58,212 nt of DNA from Frankia sp. QA3 (GTDB lineage: Bacteria > Actinomycetota > Actinomycetes > Frankiales > Frankiaceae): positions 7,409,327 to 7,467,538 of the forward strand of contig NZ_CM001489.1 of the NCBI RefSeq assembly GCF_000262465.1, given 5' to 3'. Within the stretch, counting starts at the first letter, position 1, and each line of letters starts with the position of its first letter. The notes beneath the pieces were generated by a model. It ran no database searches. It saw nothing but the letters and a program-made list of their open reading frames with translations, and was not told the DNA's origin. Position numbers and translations under genes: made by a program. Positions 1-10,200 of the stretch are shown in pieces.

Positions 1-273
1 CGCGGCGGTCTCGGCCGCGGCGGCGCCGCCGCCGGAGCCGTCGTCGATGACCGCGAGCTCGACGCCGACCTCGACGGTCTCGTCCTCCGCGACCTTGATG
101 GAGCTGATGACACCGGAAGCGGGGGCAGGAATCTCGGTGTCGACCTTGTCCGTGCTGACCTCGAGAAGCGGCTCGTCGGCCTCGACGCGCTCACCCTCCT
201 GCTTCAGCCAACGGGTGACGGTTCCCTCGGAGACACTTTCCCCGAGCCGGGGCATCGTGACAGATACAGACAT
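1..273 (-). CDS. sucB: 2-oxo acid dehydrogenase E2 (dihydrolipoyl acyltransferase), N-terminal part
   Basis: Only the first 91 codons are in the window; the gene continues past the left edge. The peptide starts MSVSVTMPRLGESVSEGTVT and carries a lipoyl domain with the lipoylated lysine in STDKVDTE at about residues 41-48, followed by an Ala/Gly-rich linker. This is the swinging-arm domain of the E2 subunit of 2-oxoglutarate or pyruvate dehydrogenase. The ATG at 273 follows an AAGGAG ribosome site. The E3 gene lpdA lies just upstream on the same strand, which fits an E2/E3 pair. Which 2-oxo acid is the substrate cannot be told from this part. Confidence 0.9.
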   Translation of the reverse strand, partial: MSVSVTMPRLGESVSEGTVTRWLKQEGERVEADEPLLEVSTDKVDTEIPAPASGVISSIKVAEDETVEVGVELAVIDDGSGGGAAAAETAA

Positions 274-418
274 GCTGGAACGACTCCTTCGTCGCGTCCG
301 GCATGCACCGCGCAAGCGGCCGGCCGGAGGCGCTCATGCTATGGCGTGAACGTGAGTACCTGGGCGGGATCGGGCCGCGGGGCTGACCCGGTCGCGGACC
401 GATCCCAGGGCGATCGCC

Positions 419-1801
419 TTAGCCGTGGACGTGAAGGGGCTTGCCGGCCAGCGCCAGGTGCGCCTCGCCGAGAGCCTCGGACAGTGTGGGATGCGGGTGG
501 ATCAGCTGGGCGACCTCGGCGGGGAACGCCTCCCAGTTCGTGATGAGCTGGGCCTCGGCGATGAGCTCGCCCACCCGGTCGCCGACCATGTGGACGCCGA
601 CCACCGGACCGTCGGGGACCGCGACCAGCGTGACGGCGCCGGCGGTCTTGAGGATCTGGGACTTGCCGTTGCCCGCCAGGTTGTAGGTGACGGTGCTGAC
701 GTCGCCGAAGCGCTCCTTGGCGGCCGCGGTGGTCAGCCCGACCGACGCCACCTCGGGGTGGGAGTAGGTGACCCGCGGGACGTTGTCGTAGTCGACCGGC
801 ACCGGGTTGAGTCCGGCGAGCTGTTCGGCGATGAAGATGCCCTCCGCGAAGCCCACGTGGGCGAGCTGCAGGCCCGGCCGCAGGTCGCCGAGCGCGGACA
901 CGGTGGGGACGTTCGTGCGCAGGAAGCGGTCGACCAGGACGTAGCCGCGGTCGGTCGCGATGCCGACCTCCTCGTAGCCGAGGCCGGCCGAGACCGGTCC
1001 GCGGCCCACCGCGACGAGCAGCAGCTCGGCGTCGATGGTCGTGCCGCTCTCCAGCGACACGGTGACCCCGTGGTCGGTCGTCTTCACGCCGGCGAAGCGG
1101 GCGCCGAGGTGCTGCTTGATACCACGCTTGCGGAAGGCGCGCTCGAGCAGCTTGGAGCTGGACTCGTCCTCCAGCGGCACCAGGTGCGGCAGGGCCTCGA
1201 CGATCGTCACCTCGGCGCCGTAGGAGCGCCAGACCGAGGCGAACTCGCAGCCGATGGCGCCGGCGCCGAGGACCACGGCGGATGCCGGCACGTGGTCGAG
1301 GGTGAGGGCGTCGTCGCTGGTGATGACCTTGTCGTGGTCGATGTCCAGACCGGGCAGGGACTTCGAGTACGAGCCGGTGGCGAGCAGGACGTGCCGGCCT
1401 TCGATGATCCGGTCGCCGACCGCGACGGACGTCGGCGAGGCGAGCCGGCCGAATCCCTCGACGACCTCGATGCCGCGCGACTTGACCAGACCGGTCAGCC
1501 CCTTGAACAGGCCGGCGATGACCGAATCCTTGTAGGAGTTGACCTTCGCCATGTCGATGCCGTCGAAGGTGGAGCGGATCCCGAAGGACTCGCTTTCATT
1601 GATGTTGTCGACGATCTCCGCCGAATGCAGCAGCGCCTTGGTCGGGATGCAGCCTCGGTGCAGACAGGTGCCGCCGAGCTTGTCCTTCTCGATCAGAACG
1701 ACGCTCAGGTCGAGTTCCGCGGCGCGCAGCGCGGCGGCGTATCCGCCGCTGCCGCCACCGAGGATGACCAGGTCGACGGGACCGGCCGCTGAATCCGCCA
1801 C
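419..1801 (-). CDS. lpdA: dihydrolipoyl dehydrogenase (E3)
   Basis: A 460-residue FAD disulfide oxidoreductase that reoxidises dihydrolipoamide in 2-oxo acid dehydrogenase complexes. Visible features are the N-terminal FAD-binding GGGSGGYAAALRA, the redox-active pair in GGTCLHRGCIPTKALL near residues 43-58, the second dinucleotide fold GAGAIGCEFASVW, and the C-terminal His-Glu dyad HPHPTLSEALGEA. Length is normal for the family. The start is GTG at 1801, after a GAAGGGA ribosome site. It lies upstream of the sucB-like E2 gene on the same strand, with about 145 bases between, and is probably cotranscribed with it. Confidence 0.96.
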   Translation of the reverse strand: MADSAAGPVDLVILGGGSGGYAAALRAAELDLSVVLIEKDKLGGTCLHRGCIPTKALLHSAEIVDNINESESFGIRSTFDGIDMAKVNSYKDSVIAGLFKGLTGLVKSRGIEVVEGFGRLASPTSVAVGDRIIEGRHVLLATGSYSKSLPGLDIDHDKVITSDDALTLDHVPASAVVLGAGAIGCEFASVWRSYGAEVTIVEALPHLVPLEDESSSKLLERAFRKRGIKQHLGARFAGVKTTDHGVTVSLESGTTIDAELLLVAVGRGPVSAGLGYEEVGIATDRGYVLVDRFLRTNVPTVSALGDLRPGLQLAHVGFAEGIFIAEQLAGLNPVPVDYDNVPRVTYSHPEVASVGLTTAAAKERFGDVSTVTYNLAGNGKSQILKTAGAVTLVAVPDGPVVGVHMVGDRVGELIAEAQLITNWEAFPAEVAQLIHPHPTLSEALGEAHLALAGKPLHVHG

Positions 1802-2120
1802 GCCAGGGGTCCCTTCTCGTTGACTTCTATGGTTGTGCCGGTGATGCCGGGAGCGTGACCCGTACCCCGCCGGTGTCGCATGATCGCGACGTTGGTGGCA
1901 CGGCCCCGGCCGCGCCGGCGGCGTTCGTCACCGTGCACGGCCGGGAAACGCCGGCATCGACGTGCCCTTCGGGCCGGCGCTTCAGGCCACGACTCGCCAC
2001 ACCACGTCGGTCCGAGCCCAGTCTTTCACGCCGTGGGCCCCCTTCCGCTCGGATGGGTGAGTGTGCTGCATCGCGCGAGGTGTAGTCGCAATCGCCGCTC
2101 TGCCACACCTGCCCGGGCGG
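1802..2120. other. intergenic region lpdA-pepA, no gene seen
   Basis: These 319 bases separate two genes on the same strand. I see no convincing coding frame, RNA gene or strong terminator hairpin. It should hold the lpdA promoter. Confidence 0.5.
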
Positions 2121-3674
2121 TCAGTCCGCGATGGCGGAGCCGTTGCCCGTAGGCGTGCCGGCGCGGTTCTCGGCGAGCTGGACGAGCGTGCGGACGATCA
2201 CGCCGGTGCCGCCCTTGGGCGTGTGCCCGTAGGGCTGCCCGCCGTTCCACGACGGGCCGGCGATGTCGATGTGCGCCCAGCTCGCCTCGTCGGGCACGAA
2301 GTGGGCGAGGAAATGCGCCGCGACCAGCATCCCGCCGTCCCGGCTGCCGCCGGGCGGAACGTTCGCGATGTCGGCGACCGTGGAGTCCAGCCCCTTGCGC
2401 AGCTCCGGCGGCAGCGGCATCGGCCAGACGCTCTCCCCGGTCGCGGCGGCGGCCTTCGCGACCGCGTCGACGGCGCCGTCCCGGCCCATCACCCCGCTCG
2501 TGCGCTGGCCCAGCGAGACGATCTGGGCACCGGTCAGCGTGGCGATGTCCACGATCAGGTCCGGTGCCTCCTCGGCCGCCCGCACGAGGGCGTCGGCGAG
2601 GACGAGCCGGCCCTCGGCGTCGGTGTTGAGCACCTCGACCCGGGTGCCGCCGCGCAGCGTCAACACGTCCGAGGGCCGGATCGCGTCGCCCGAGGGCATG
2701 TTCTCCGCGCAGGGCATCCAGCCGGTCACCGTGACCGGCAGCCGCAGGCGGGCCGCGGCGATGACCGTGGCGAGGACCGCGGCCGCGCCCGCCATGTCCG
2801 TCTTCATCCATTCCATCGCCGTCGGGGGCTTCAGCGACAGGCCGCCGGAGTCGAAGGTGATGCCCTTGCCGACCAGCGCGAGCGCCGGGCTTTCGCCGCC
2901 GCCGCGCCATTCGAGGCGGATCAGCCGGGGCGGGTTGGCGGAGCCCTGGCCGACCCCGATGATCCCGCCGAAGCCGCCCTCGGCCAGCGCCACCTCGTCG
3001 AGAACCTCGACGGTGACGCCGGCGGCGGTCGCCTTCTCGACGGCGACGTCGGCGAGCAGGGCGGGGGAAAGGTGGCTCGGCGGGGTGTTCACCAGGTCCC
3101 GGACCAGGACGACCGACTCGGCGACGACCACGGCGCGGTCGATCTCCTCCTGCGCGAGCGTCAGGGACTTGTCGTCCACGAGGAGCGTCAGCGCGCCGAC
3201 GGGGGCGGGGCGACCCTTCGCCGAGGTGGTGCGCAGCCGGTCGAAGGAGTAGGTGCCGAGCAGCCCGCCCTCGGCCACCGCCCGGACCGACTCCGCGGTG
3301 ATCGCGCCCGGAGCGGCAGCCAGGGCCAGTGCCACGGAGCCGGTCCCGGCCAGCGCCCGCACCGCCGTGCCCGCCGCGCGGCGCAGGACCTCGGCATCCA
3401 GCGGGGTGGACGGGGACGCCAGCGGGCCGAGCCCCACCGCGAGGACGGTCGCCGCCGGAAGCGCCCCCAGGGTCGCGAAGCGAACGGTCTCGCCGGCCTT
3501 CCCGGTCGCGCCGAGCGAGGCGAGCACCGTGGCGAGCCGGCCGCCGAGCGCCGCGTCCACCTCGGCGGCGCCGCCGGTCACCAGAAGGCCGTTCTCGCCC
3601 ACCGCGGTGCCGATCACCACCGCATCGGCCTCGAGATCGACTAGAGCTGCTGAGCTGGGCGCGATGCTGGTCAT
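2121..3674 (-). CDS. pepA: leucyl aminopeptidase (M17 family)
   Basis: A 517-residue cytosolic metallo-aminopeptidase that removes N-terminal residues from peptides. The C-terminal catalytic half shows the metal and active-site segments KGITFDSGGLSLKP, KTDMAGAAAV and the family signature NTDAEGRLVLADAL. The N-terminal half is the variable domain. The frame stays open far upstream across gcvT on the other strand, but homology begins at MTSIAPSSAALVDLEAD, so ATG 3674 is taken. A TACGCT box ends 6 bases before this ATG with no ribosome site, which suggests a leaderless message. The gene is divergent from gcvT. Confidence 0.95.
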   Translation of the reverse strand: MTSIAPSSAALVDLEADAVVIGTAVGENGLLVTGGAAEVDAALGGRLATVLASLGATGKAGETVRFATLGALPAATVLAVGLGPLASPSTPLDAEVLRRAAGTAVRALAGTGSVALALAAAPGAITAESVRAVAEGGLLGTYSFDRLRTTSAKGRPAPVGALTLLVDDKSLTLAQEEIDRAVVVAESVVLVRDLVNTPPSHLSPALLADVAVEKATAAGVTVEVLDEVALAEGGFGGIIGVGQGSANPPRLIRLEWRGGGESPALALVGKGITFDSGGLSLKPPTAMEWMKTDMAGAAAVLATVIAAARLRLPVTVTGWMPCAENMPSGDAIRPSDVLTLRGGTRVEVLNTDAEGRLVLADALVRAAEEAPDLIVDIATLTGAQIVSLGQRTSGVMGRDGAVDAVAKAAAATGESVWPMPLPPELRKGLDSTVADIANVPPGGSRDGGMLVAAHFLAHFVPDEASWAHIDIAGPSWNGGQPYGHTPKGGTGVIVRTLVQLAENRAGTPTGNGSAIAD

Positions 3675-3680
3675 GCGGTG

Positions 3681-3686
3681 AGCGTA
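3681..3686 (-). promoter_or_regulatory. candidate -10 box of leaderless pepA
   Basis: On the minus strand TACGCT (TAnnnT) lies 6 bases before the pepA ATG, leaving no room for a ribosome site. It shares the short divergent promoter region with gcvT. Confidence 0.55.
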
Positions 3687-3769
3687 TTGAACGACAAGCC
3701 CGGTCGACGCCCCCCCGGGCGCCGAGACCGGTCCGCCGCCGGTCTTTCCGATCCGGCTCGCGGTCACAC

Positions 3770-3775
3770 TAGGCT
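3770..3775 (+). promoter_or_regulatory. candidate -10 box of leaderless gcvT
   Basis: TAGGCT is followed by 7 bases (GTTCGCC) and the gcvT ATG at 3783, with no purine-rich ribosome site. This is the usual geometry of leaderless actinobacterial messages. Confidence 0.6.
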
Positions 3776-3782
3776 GTTCGCC

Positions 3783-4880
3783 ATGGCAGACCTGCGTCGC
3801 TCTCCGCTGTACGGCCGTCATGTCGATCTCGGCGCGAAGATGGCCGGCTTCGGGGGCTGGGAGATGCCGATCGAATACGCCGGGCGCGGAGTTCTCGCCG
3901 AGCATCAGGTGGTTCGTGGCGCGGTCGGAATCTTCGACGTCAGCCATCTCGGCAAGGCCGAGGTCGTCGGCGCGGGCGCCGCCGACTTCGTCAACGCCTG
4001 CCTGACCAACGACCTGGGCCGGATCTCCCCGGGGCAGGCTCAGTACACGTTGTGCTGCGACGACGACGGCGGGGTCGTCGACGACCTGATCGCCTACCTC
4101 TTCTCCGCAGAGCGGGTCTTTCTGGTCCCCAACGCCGCGAACAACGCCGAGGTCGTCGCCCGCCTGGCCGCGGCCGCTCCCGCGGGTGTGTCCGTCACCG
4201 ACCGGCATACCGGGTTCGGGGTGCTCGCGGTGCAGGGCCCCGCGGCCCCGGCCCTGGTGGCGGCCCTCGGCCTGCCCACAGACGGGGCGTACATGAGTTT
4301 CGTCGAGGCGGAGTGGAAGGGGCGGCCGGTGATCGTCTGCCGGTCCGGTTACACCGGCGAGCGCGGCTACGAGCTGCTGCCCCGCTGGGACGACACGCCC
4401 GCGCTGTGGGACGCGCTGTTCGCCGCGGGGGAGGCCCTCGGCGCGGCGCCCGTCGGCCTCGGCGCCCGCGACACCCTGCGCACCGAGATGGGATACCCGC
4501 TGCACGGCCAGGACCTGTCGCGGGAGATCACCCCGGTGCAGGCCCGGTCCGGGTGGGCGGTCGGCTGGGACAAGGAGCGGTTCTGGGGCCGGGAGGCGCT
4601 GCTCGCCGAGCGGGCCGCCGGAGCCGCGCGCCTGCTGTGGGGGCTGACATCGACCGGGCGGGCCATCCCCCGGCCGCACATGGCCGTGACCGCGGCCTCC
4701 GGCGAGGCGGTCGGCGAGGTCACCAGCGGAACGTTCTCCCCGACGCTGCGCCAGGGCATCGGCCTGGCGCTGCTGGACCGAGGCGTCTCCGCGGGCGACA
4801 CCGTGAACGTCGACGTCCGCGGCCGGCCGAGCCCGATGACGGTCGTGCGGCCCCCCTTCGTCGGGTCCTCGCCCAGGTAG
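3783..4880 (+). CDS. gcvT: glycine cleavage system aminomethyltransferase (T protein)
   Basis: A 365-residue folate enzyme that moves the methylene group from the aminomethyl-lipoyl H protein to tetrahydrofolate and releases ammonia. It begins MADLRRSPLYGRHVDLGAKM. It shows the conserved GGWEMPIEY, FDVSHLGK, YTGERGYELL and RTEMGYPLHGQDL segments, and the C-terminal beta-barrel with TSGTFSPTLRQGIGLALL. The start at 3783 is set by homology and by the leaderless TAGGCT box; the frame is open further upstream without homology. The other gcv genes are not next to it, but this position beside pepA and the lipoamide enzymes is conserved in actinobacteria. Confidence 0.95.
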   Translation: MADLRRSPLYGRHVDLGAKMAGFGGWEMPIEYAGRGVLAEHQVVRGAVGIFDVSHLGKAEVVGAGAADFVNACLTNDLGRISPGQAQYTLCCDDDGGVVDDLIAYLFSAERVFLVPNAANNAEVVARLAAAAPAGVSVTDRHTGFGVLAVQGPAAPALVAALGLPTDGAYMSFVEAEWKGRPVIVCRSGYTGERGYELLPRWDDTPALWDALFAAGEALGAAPVGLGARDTLRTEMGYPLHGQDLSREITPVQARSGWAVGWDKERFWGREALLAERAAGAARLLWGLTSTGRAIPRPHMAVTAASGEAVGEVTSGTFSPTLRQGIGLALLDRGVSAGDTVNVDVRGRPSPMTVVRPPFVGSSPR

Positions 4881-5107
4881 GACGCGCCCCGTCACCTCGA
4901 CGCGGCGCACCTCGGGCTGGGACAGCGGTTGTTTGGGCGGCGCGAAGACACGGTGTCTGCCAGTGTGCCTGCATGGTTCGCTGGCGGGAGCGCGGGTAGG
5001 ACCGGCATCCGCGCCGGTACCGCGCGGCGAAGCGGGAACCCACCCGAAGCTCACAACCACAGCGGCGTAGCAGACGGGAATCTCCGCTCTCCAATACGGA
5101 GAGGATG

Positions 5108-5938
5108 TCAATGGCCCAGGAAGCGCACCGCCGGCGTCGGCAGGGTCATCGCCATGACGATCAGCGTCACCATGGTCGTGAGCTCGATGATTCCGCCGAG
5201 CATGTCACCGCTCAGGCCACCGAAGCGGCTGGTCAGATAGCGCCGCAGCGCCACCGAGAAGGCGGTCCCGACGCAGACCGCGACGACGGCGCGCACGGCC
5301 CGGCCGACGTCCCCGCCGTCGAAGTCGAGGCGGCCGGCCAGCGCCGCCAGGGCGCAGACCCCGACGAAGGCCAGCACCGCGTCCCGGGTGCGTACCGTGC
5401 CGGCCACGAGCGCGCCGAGACCGTCCGGATGAGCGGGCGGGGTGCGCGCGGCGCAGGCGAGGGTCGCGGCGAGCCGCCCGGTCATGACGGCGACGAGGAT
5501 CGAGACCGTGCCGCGGTGCACGGTGACGGCGGCGCTGAGCGCCACGACCTGCAGCAACACGACGAACACGACGCTGATGACGCCGAAGGCGCCGATCGTC
5601 GACTCGCGCATGATCTCCAGGGCGCGGTCCCGCCCCCGCACGCGCCGGGCACCGAGGCCGTCCCCGAGATCGGCCAGGCCGTCGAGGTGCAGGCCCCCAC
5701 TGGCCAGCGCGAGGACGGCGATGCCGATCGCGGCGGGCAGCAGGCTCTGGTTGCGATGGCCGGGCGTCCCGGTCGTGACCCGCATCGTGACCACGACCAC
5801 GGCGACGACCAGCCCGAGGGCCAGGCCCACCAGGGGCGCCAGCGCCATCGCACGGCCGGCCCCCCGCCGGTCCAGCCGCTCCGGGCCGCGCAGGGGCAGC
5901 ACCGTGAGCAGCGTGAATGCGGTTCTCGCCGCCAGCAT
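5108..5938 (-). CDS. cobS: adenosylcobinamide-GDP ribazoletransferase
   Basis: A 276-residue polytopic membrane enzyme that joins adenosylcobinamide-GDP to alpha-ribazole in the last assembly steps of cobalamin. The acidic, metal-binding segment SGGLHLDGLADLGDGLGARR is near residue 80, and several hydrophobic helices follow. The ATG at 5938 shares its A with the TGA stop of cobT (TGATG), so the two genes are coupled. It is the last gene of the cobT-cobS unit. Confidence 0.93.
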   Translation of the reverse strand: MLAARTAFTLLTVLPLRGPERLDRRGAGRAMALAPLVGLALGLVVAVVVVTMRVTTGTPGHRNQSLLPAAIGIAVLALASGGLHLDGLADLGDGLGARRVRGRDRALEIMRESTIGAFGVISVVFVVLLQVVALSAAVTVHRGTVSILVAVMTGRLAATLACAARTPPAHPDGLGALVAGTVRTRDAVLAFVGVCALAALAGRLDFDGGDVGRAVRAVVAVCVGTAFSVALRRYLTSRFGGLSGDMLGGIIELTTMVTLIVMAMTLPTPAVRFLGH

Positions 5939-7074
5939 CACGTGACGTCGACCGCCGCGCCGTCGGTGGCGTCCAGGCCGCCGACGGCCTCGGACTTGCC
6001 GCTGACACCCGCCTGGTCGAACGTCGCCATCTCCGCCAGCGTCGCCTGCGCGGCGCGCACCAGCGGCACCGCCAGCAGCGCCCCGGTGCCCTCGCCCAGG
6101 CGCAGCCCGGCGTCGATCAGGGGCGTGAGCCCGAGCGCGCCGAGGGCGATCGCCTGCGCCGGCTCGGGGGAGCGGGTGCCCGCCACCCACCACTGCCTGG
6201 CACCCGGCGCGATGCGCTCGGCCGCCAGCGCCGCGGCGCAGACGATCACACCGTCGAGGACGACCGGGGTCCGCCGCACGGCGGCCTGCACCAGCAGGCC
6301 GGTGAGCGCCAGCAGGTCCGCCCCGCCGACGACCCGCAGCATCGACTGCGCGTTGCCGGTGAACGGCCGCCCGCGCCGCATGGCATCGCGGATCGCGGCC
6401 GTCTTCACCATCCAGCGCCGGTCGTCGATGCCCGTTCCCCGCCCGACCACCTCGATGGGCTCGCGGTCGCACAGCAGCGCGACGATCGTCGCCGCGGGGG
6501 TCGTGTTCCCGATGCCCATCTCCCCGGGGACGAGAAGATCCGCACCGGCGTCGATCTCCTCGTCCGCGATGAGCCGACCGACGGCGAACGCCCGCTCGGC
6601 CTCGGCCACACTCAGCGCGTCCGTCCGGTCGATCCGCCCGCTCGAGCGCCGCACCCGGTAGCGGTCGGGCGGCGCGGTGCCGTCGACCCCGCCCACGGTG
6701 GTGGGCTGCGGGCTGTCCACCGCGACGTCGACGACGCGCACGGCGGCGCCGACCTGGCGGGCGAGGACGTTGACCGCCGCCCCGCCGGCGGCGAAGTTGG
6801 CCACCATCTGCGCGGTCACGTCGCTGGGAAACGCGGACACGCCGAGCTGGGCGATCCCGTGGTCGCCGGCGATCACGATCGCCCGGACCCGGTCGAACGG
6901 CCGCGGGGGGCAGGTCCCCTGCACGCCGGCGAGCCAGATGGACAGCTCCTCGAGCCGGCCGAGCGCGCCCGGCGGCTTGGTCAGCTCGGCCTGCCGGCGC
7001 CGTGCCGCCACCATCGCGTCGCTGTCCAACCCCGGGACGACGGGAACGACGCCGCTCGCATCATGGGAATCCAC
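5938..7074 (-). CDS. cobT: nicotinate-nucleotide-dimethylbenzimidazole phosphoribosyltransferase
   Basis: Makes alpha-ribazole phosphate from dimethylbenzimidazole and nicotinate mononucleotide for the lower ligand of cobalamin. The 378-residue protein shows TKPPGALGRLEELS near the N-terminus, AGDHGIAQLGVSAFP, and LVPGEMGIGNTTPAAT near the middle. GTG 7074 (VDSHDASGV) is chosen because an AAGGA site lies just before it; the frame is open much further upstream only as the antisense of the STAND gene. cobU, which would be expected next, is 4.3 kb away beyond the STAND gene. Confidence 0.93.
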   Translation of the reverse strand: MDSHDASGVVPVVPGLDSDAMVAARRRQAELTKPPGALGRLEELSIWLAGVQGTCPPRPFDRVRAIVIAGDHGIAQLGVSAFPSDVTAQMVANFAAGGAAVNVLARQVGAAVRVVDVAVDSPQPTTVGGVDGTAPPDRYRVRRSSGRIDRTDALSVAEAERAFAVGRLIADEEIDAGADLLVPGEMGIGNTTPAATIVALLCDREPIEVVGRGTGIDDRRWMVKTAAIRDAMRRGRPFTGNAQSMLRVVGGADLLALTGLLVQAAVRRTPVVLDGVIVCAAALAAERIAPGARQWWVAGTRSPEPAQAIALGALGLTPLIDAGLRLGEGTGALLAVPLVRAAQATLAEMATFDQAGVSGKSEAVGGLDATDGAAVDVT

Positions 7075-7259
7075 GAGGTCCTTACTACCTGATCCGTTGC
7101 GGGGAGCTCGCACCCCGTCTCCAACGCGGCAGGCCCGCGGCCGGGCCGCAGCGTGCCGCGCCGAGCCGGTTGCCACCCGAGGCCGCCCGCACCTGGTCGG
7201 ACAGTCTCCGGGCGGCCACGCAGAAGCGGCGGAGGATGCGGGCAACGGAGTCGATCGGA

Positions 7260-7265
7260 TACGTT
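7260..7265 (+). promoter_or_regulatory. candidate -10 box of the STAND gene
   Basis: TACGTT followed by 7 bases and GTG 7273 matches the leaderless spacing seen for several other genes in the window, and supports that start over longer upstream ones. Confidence 0.45.
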
Positions 7266-7272
7266 GCGAGAT

Positions 7273-10200
7273 GTGTCGCTCCCGGTTGATTCGTTTCCGG
7301 ATCGGACCCGGGCACCCGGGTCGGCGCCGGCCGGCGGTGGGCTGCCCGTCGAACGCGAACGGCGGGTGTTTCTGAGCCATACCGCGGAGCTGCGCCGGTT
7401 TCCGCGGGAGCGTTCGTTCGTCGCCGCCGCCGAGCGTGCCGTCGCGCTGGCGGGCGACCGGGTGATCGACATGGAGTACTTCGGCGCCAGGGACGCCGAT
7501 CCGGCGGACTTCTGCGTGCGGACGGTCCTTTCGTCGGACGTCTACCTGGGCCTCATCGGATTTCGTTACGGCTCCCTGGTGACCGGCCGACCCGAGACGT
7601 CCTACACCGAGCTGGAGTTCGACACGGCGACGCGGGCCGGGATACCCCGCCTGGTGTTCCTCCTGGACTATCTCGCCGAGGTTCCGTTCGGTGAGTTCGT
7701 CGACGAGAGCCACGCGGAACGCCAGAAGGCGTTCCGAAGCCGGCTGCGCGAGTCCGGCATCATCACGGCCGATTTCCGCGGTGCCGGCGATCTGGAGACG
7801 GCCGTCCTCGACGCCCTGGTGAAGCTGCGGGAGAGCCAACGGCGCATGGTCGGCGGGGGCGGCGCCGGTCCTGCCGCAACCGACGCCGCCGCGGGGGTCC
7901 CGCGCGCCGGCGGCCAGCGCCGACCGTGGATGCTCCCCGGCGACCGCGACGACCTCGTGCCTCGCCCGGCGCTCACCTCGGTCGTGCTCGCCGAGGTGCT
8001 CGCGAGCGCGGCGGACGCGGTGAACGCGGTGAACGCGGCCGGCGGGGCGAGCGGTGTGCGGCCCGGCGCCTTCCAGGGACCCGTCGTGCTGCACGGCACG
8101 GGCGGCATGGGGAAGACCACGCTGACCCGGGAGGTCTGCCGGCAACCGGAGATCGCCGAGACGTTCGGTGGCGGATTACTCTGGGTCACCATCGGGGAGA
8201 CGTTGGACGGCGCCCGGCTTGCGGACCGGATCAACGATCTCAGCGAGGCGCTCTGCGGCGTCCGGCCGACCCTCTCCGATCCGGAACAGGCCGGCTTCCA
8301 TCTCGGGACGCTGCTCGGTGACGAGTCCCGGCTGCTGGTCGTCGACGACGTGTGGAACCCGGCCCAGTTACAGCCGTTCCTGCAGGGCGGGGCGGGCACC
8401 GTCCGGCTCGTCACCACCCGGCTGCGTGACCTCGTTCCCCGGGCACGGATGATCGAGATCTCGGCGATGCTCCCCGGCGAGGCCATGACGCTGCTGTTGC
8501 GCGACCTCGGTGCGCAGGCGCCGGAGGCGGCCGAACGGCTGCTGGGCGTGACCGGACGCTGGCCGGTGCTGGTGCGTCTGGTCAACCGTGCGCTCGTGCG
8601 GCATGTCCGCGATGGCATGAGCGTGCCGCGGGCCGCCGAGCGGGTGCTGCGCCGGATGCGCCGGCGTGGCCCGACCGGGCTCGACGTCAGCCGGGCCGCG
8701 CAGCGCACCGAGGCGGTCGAGGCCACCCTGGCGGCCAGCCTCGGCCTGTTGACCGGGCACCGCCTGGAGCGCTACCTGGAACTCGCCGTCTTCCCCGAGG
8801 ACGTCGAGATCCCGCGCCGGGTGCTCGACGCCTACTGGGGGGCCACGGGCGATCTCGATCCGGACGAGGTCGACGACCTCTGCCAGGAACTGGCGGACCT
8901 CTCCCTGGTCGTCACCTACCGTCGGTCACCGCCCGCGCTGCTGCTCCAGGACGTGCTGCGCACCTACCTGCGGATCCGGGTCGGCGAGGACCGGCTGCGC
9001 GAGTTCGAGGCCGTGCTCTGCGACGCGCTGCGCGACACCTTCCTGCCCGCCCCGACCGCGCCGCCCGCCTCGGCCGAGGTGCCGCCGCCCGGCGCGGCCG
9101 TGTCGCCGAGCGAGCCGTGGTGGCTGCTGCCGGAGTCCGCCGACTACGCGTGGACCCACCTGGTCGGCCACCTCGTCGGCGCGGGCCGGACGGCCGAGGT
9201 CGCCGCGCTGGTCCGGGATCTGCGCTGGACCCTGGCCAAGCTGCAACGTCCCCAGTTCGGCCCGGTCGCCGTCCAGGCCGACCTCGACCTGGCGGCGACC
9301 GTCCTGCCGGACGAGCCGGTGCTGGCCGCCCTGTGCCGCGCCGTCCTGCGCAACGCCCACCTGCTCGCCCCGACCGACCCGCCGGCCTCCCTCGGCGCGG
9401 TCCTGCTCAGCCGCCTCGACGGCAGCCCCGATCTCGACGGCGCCCGGTCCGCCCTCGCGGCCCACGTCACCACGCCTCGGCTGAACAACCGGTGGTCGCG
9501 CCCGGACCAGCCGCATCCGGCGCTGCGGCGAACCCTCGGCGGCCATCGCCGCTGGGTCGACGGGCTCGCCGTCGCTCCCGACGGGCGGATGTTGGCCTCC
9601 GTGGGCAGCGACGGCACCGTGCGGCTGTGGGAGGTGCCGGACGGGCGGGGCCAGGCGGTGCTGTCGGGGCACGACGGCGAGGTGCTCGACTGCGCGTTCG
9701 CGCCGGACGGCCGCACGGTCGCCTCCGCCGGGGCGGACGGCACGGTGCGGACCTGGGCGGTGCCGCGGGCGTGGGACGACGGATCCGTGTTGTGGGCGGG
9801 CGGGCGAGGGGAGCCCGCTCCGGCGGTCCCGCCGAGCCGACCGGCCGCGTCGCAGGTGCTGCGCGGCCATGTCGGGAGCGTCACCGCCTGCGCGTTCAGC
9901 CCGGACGGCGCCGTCGTCCTCTCGGCCGGGGAGGACGGGAGCCTGCGCTGCTGGGATGCGCGCAGCGCGGCCTGCCTGCTCGCGGTCACCGTCGCCGACG
10001 TGCCGCTGCGCTGCTGCGCCCCGGCCCCGGACGGCGGCTGGATCGCCGTCGCCGGGGATGACGGGGTGATCCGCATCTGCGATCCGTCGACCGGGCGGCG
10101 GACGATGACCCTCACCGGCCATCTCGGAGGCGTCCTGGCGCTGACCGTCGCGCCGGACGGCAGCTGGCTGGGATCGTCGGGACAGGACGGCACGTTCCGC

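Noticed and set aside
425..1792. Long plus-strand frame opposite lpdA
   Set aside because: It is the antisense of a certain gene; low-complexity Arg/Gly/Asp composition typical of high-GC shadows.
3675..5111. Upstream extension of the pepA frame to nearly 1000 residues
   Set aside because: The extra part is antisense to gcvT and lacks homology; the M17 protein starts at 3674.
7153..7272. Longer STAND start at ATG 7153
   Set aside because: The added peptide is Arg/Pro-rich without homology and overlaps the cobT leader; a TACGTT box supports GTG 7273.
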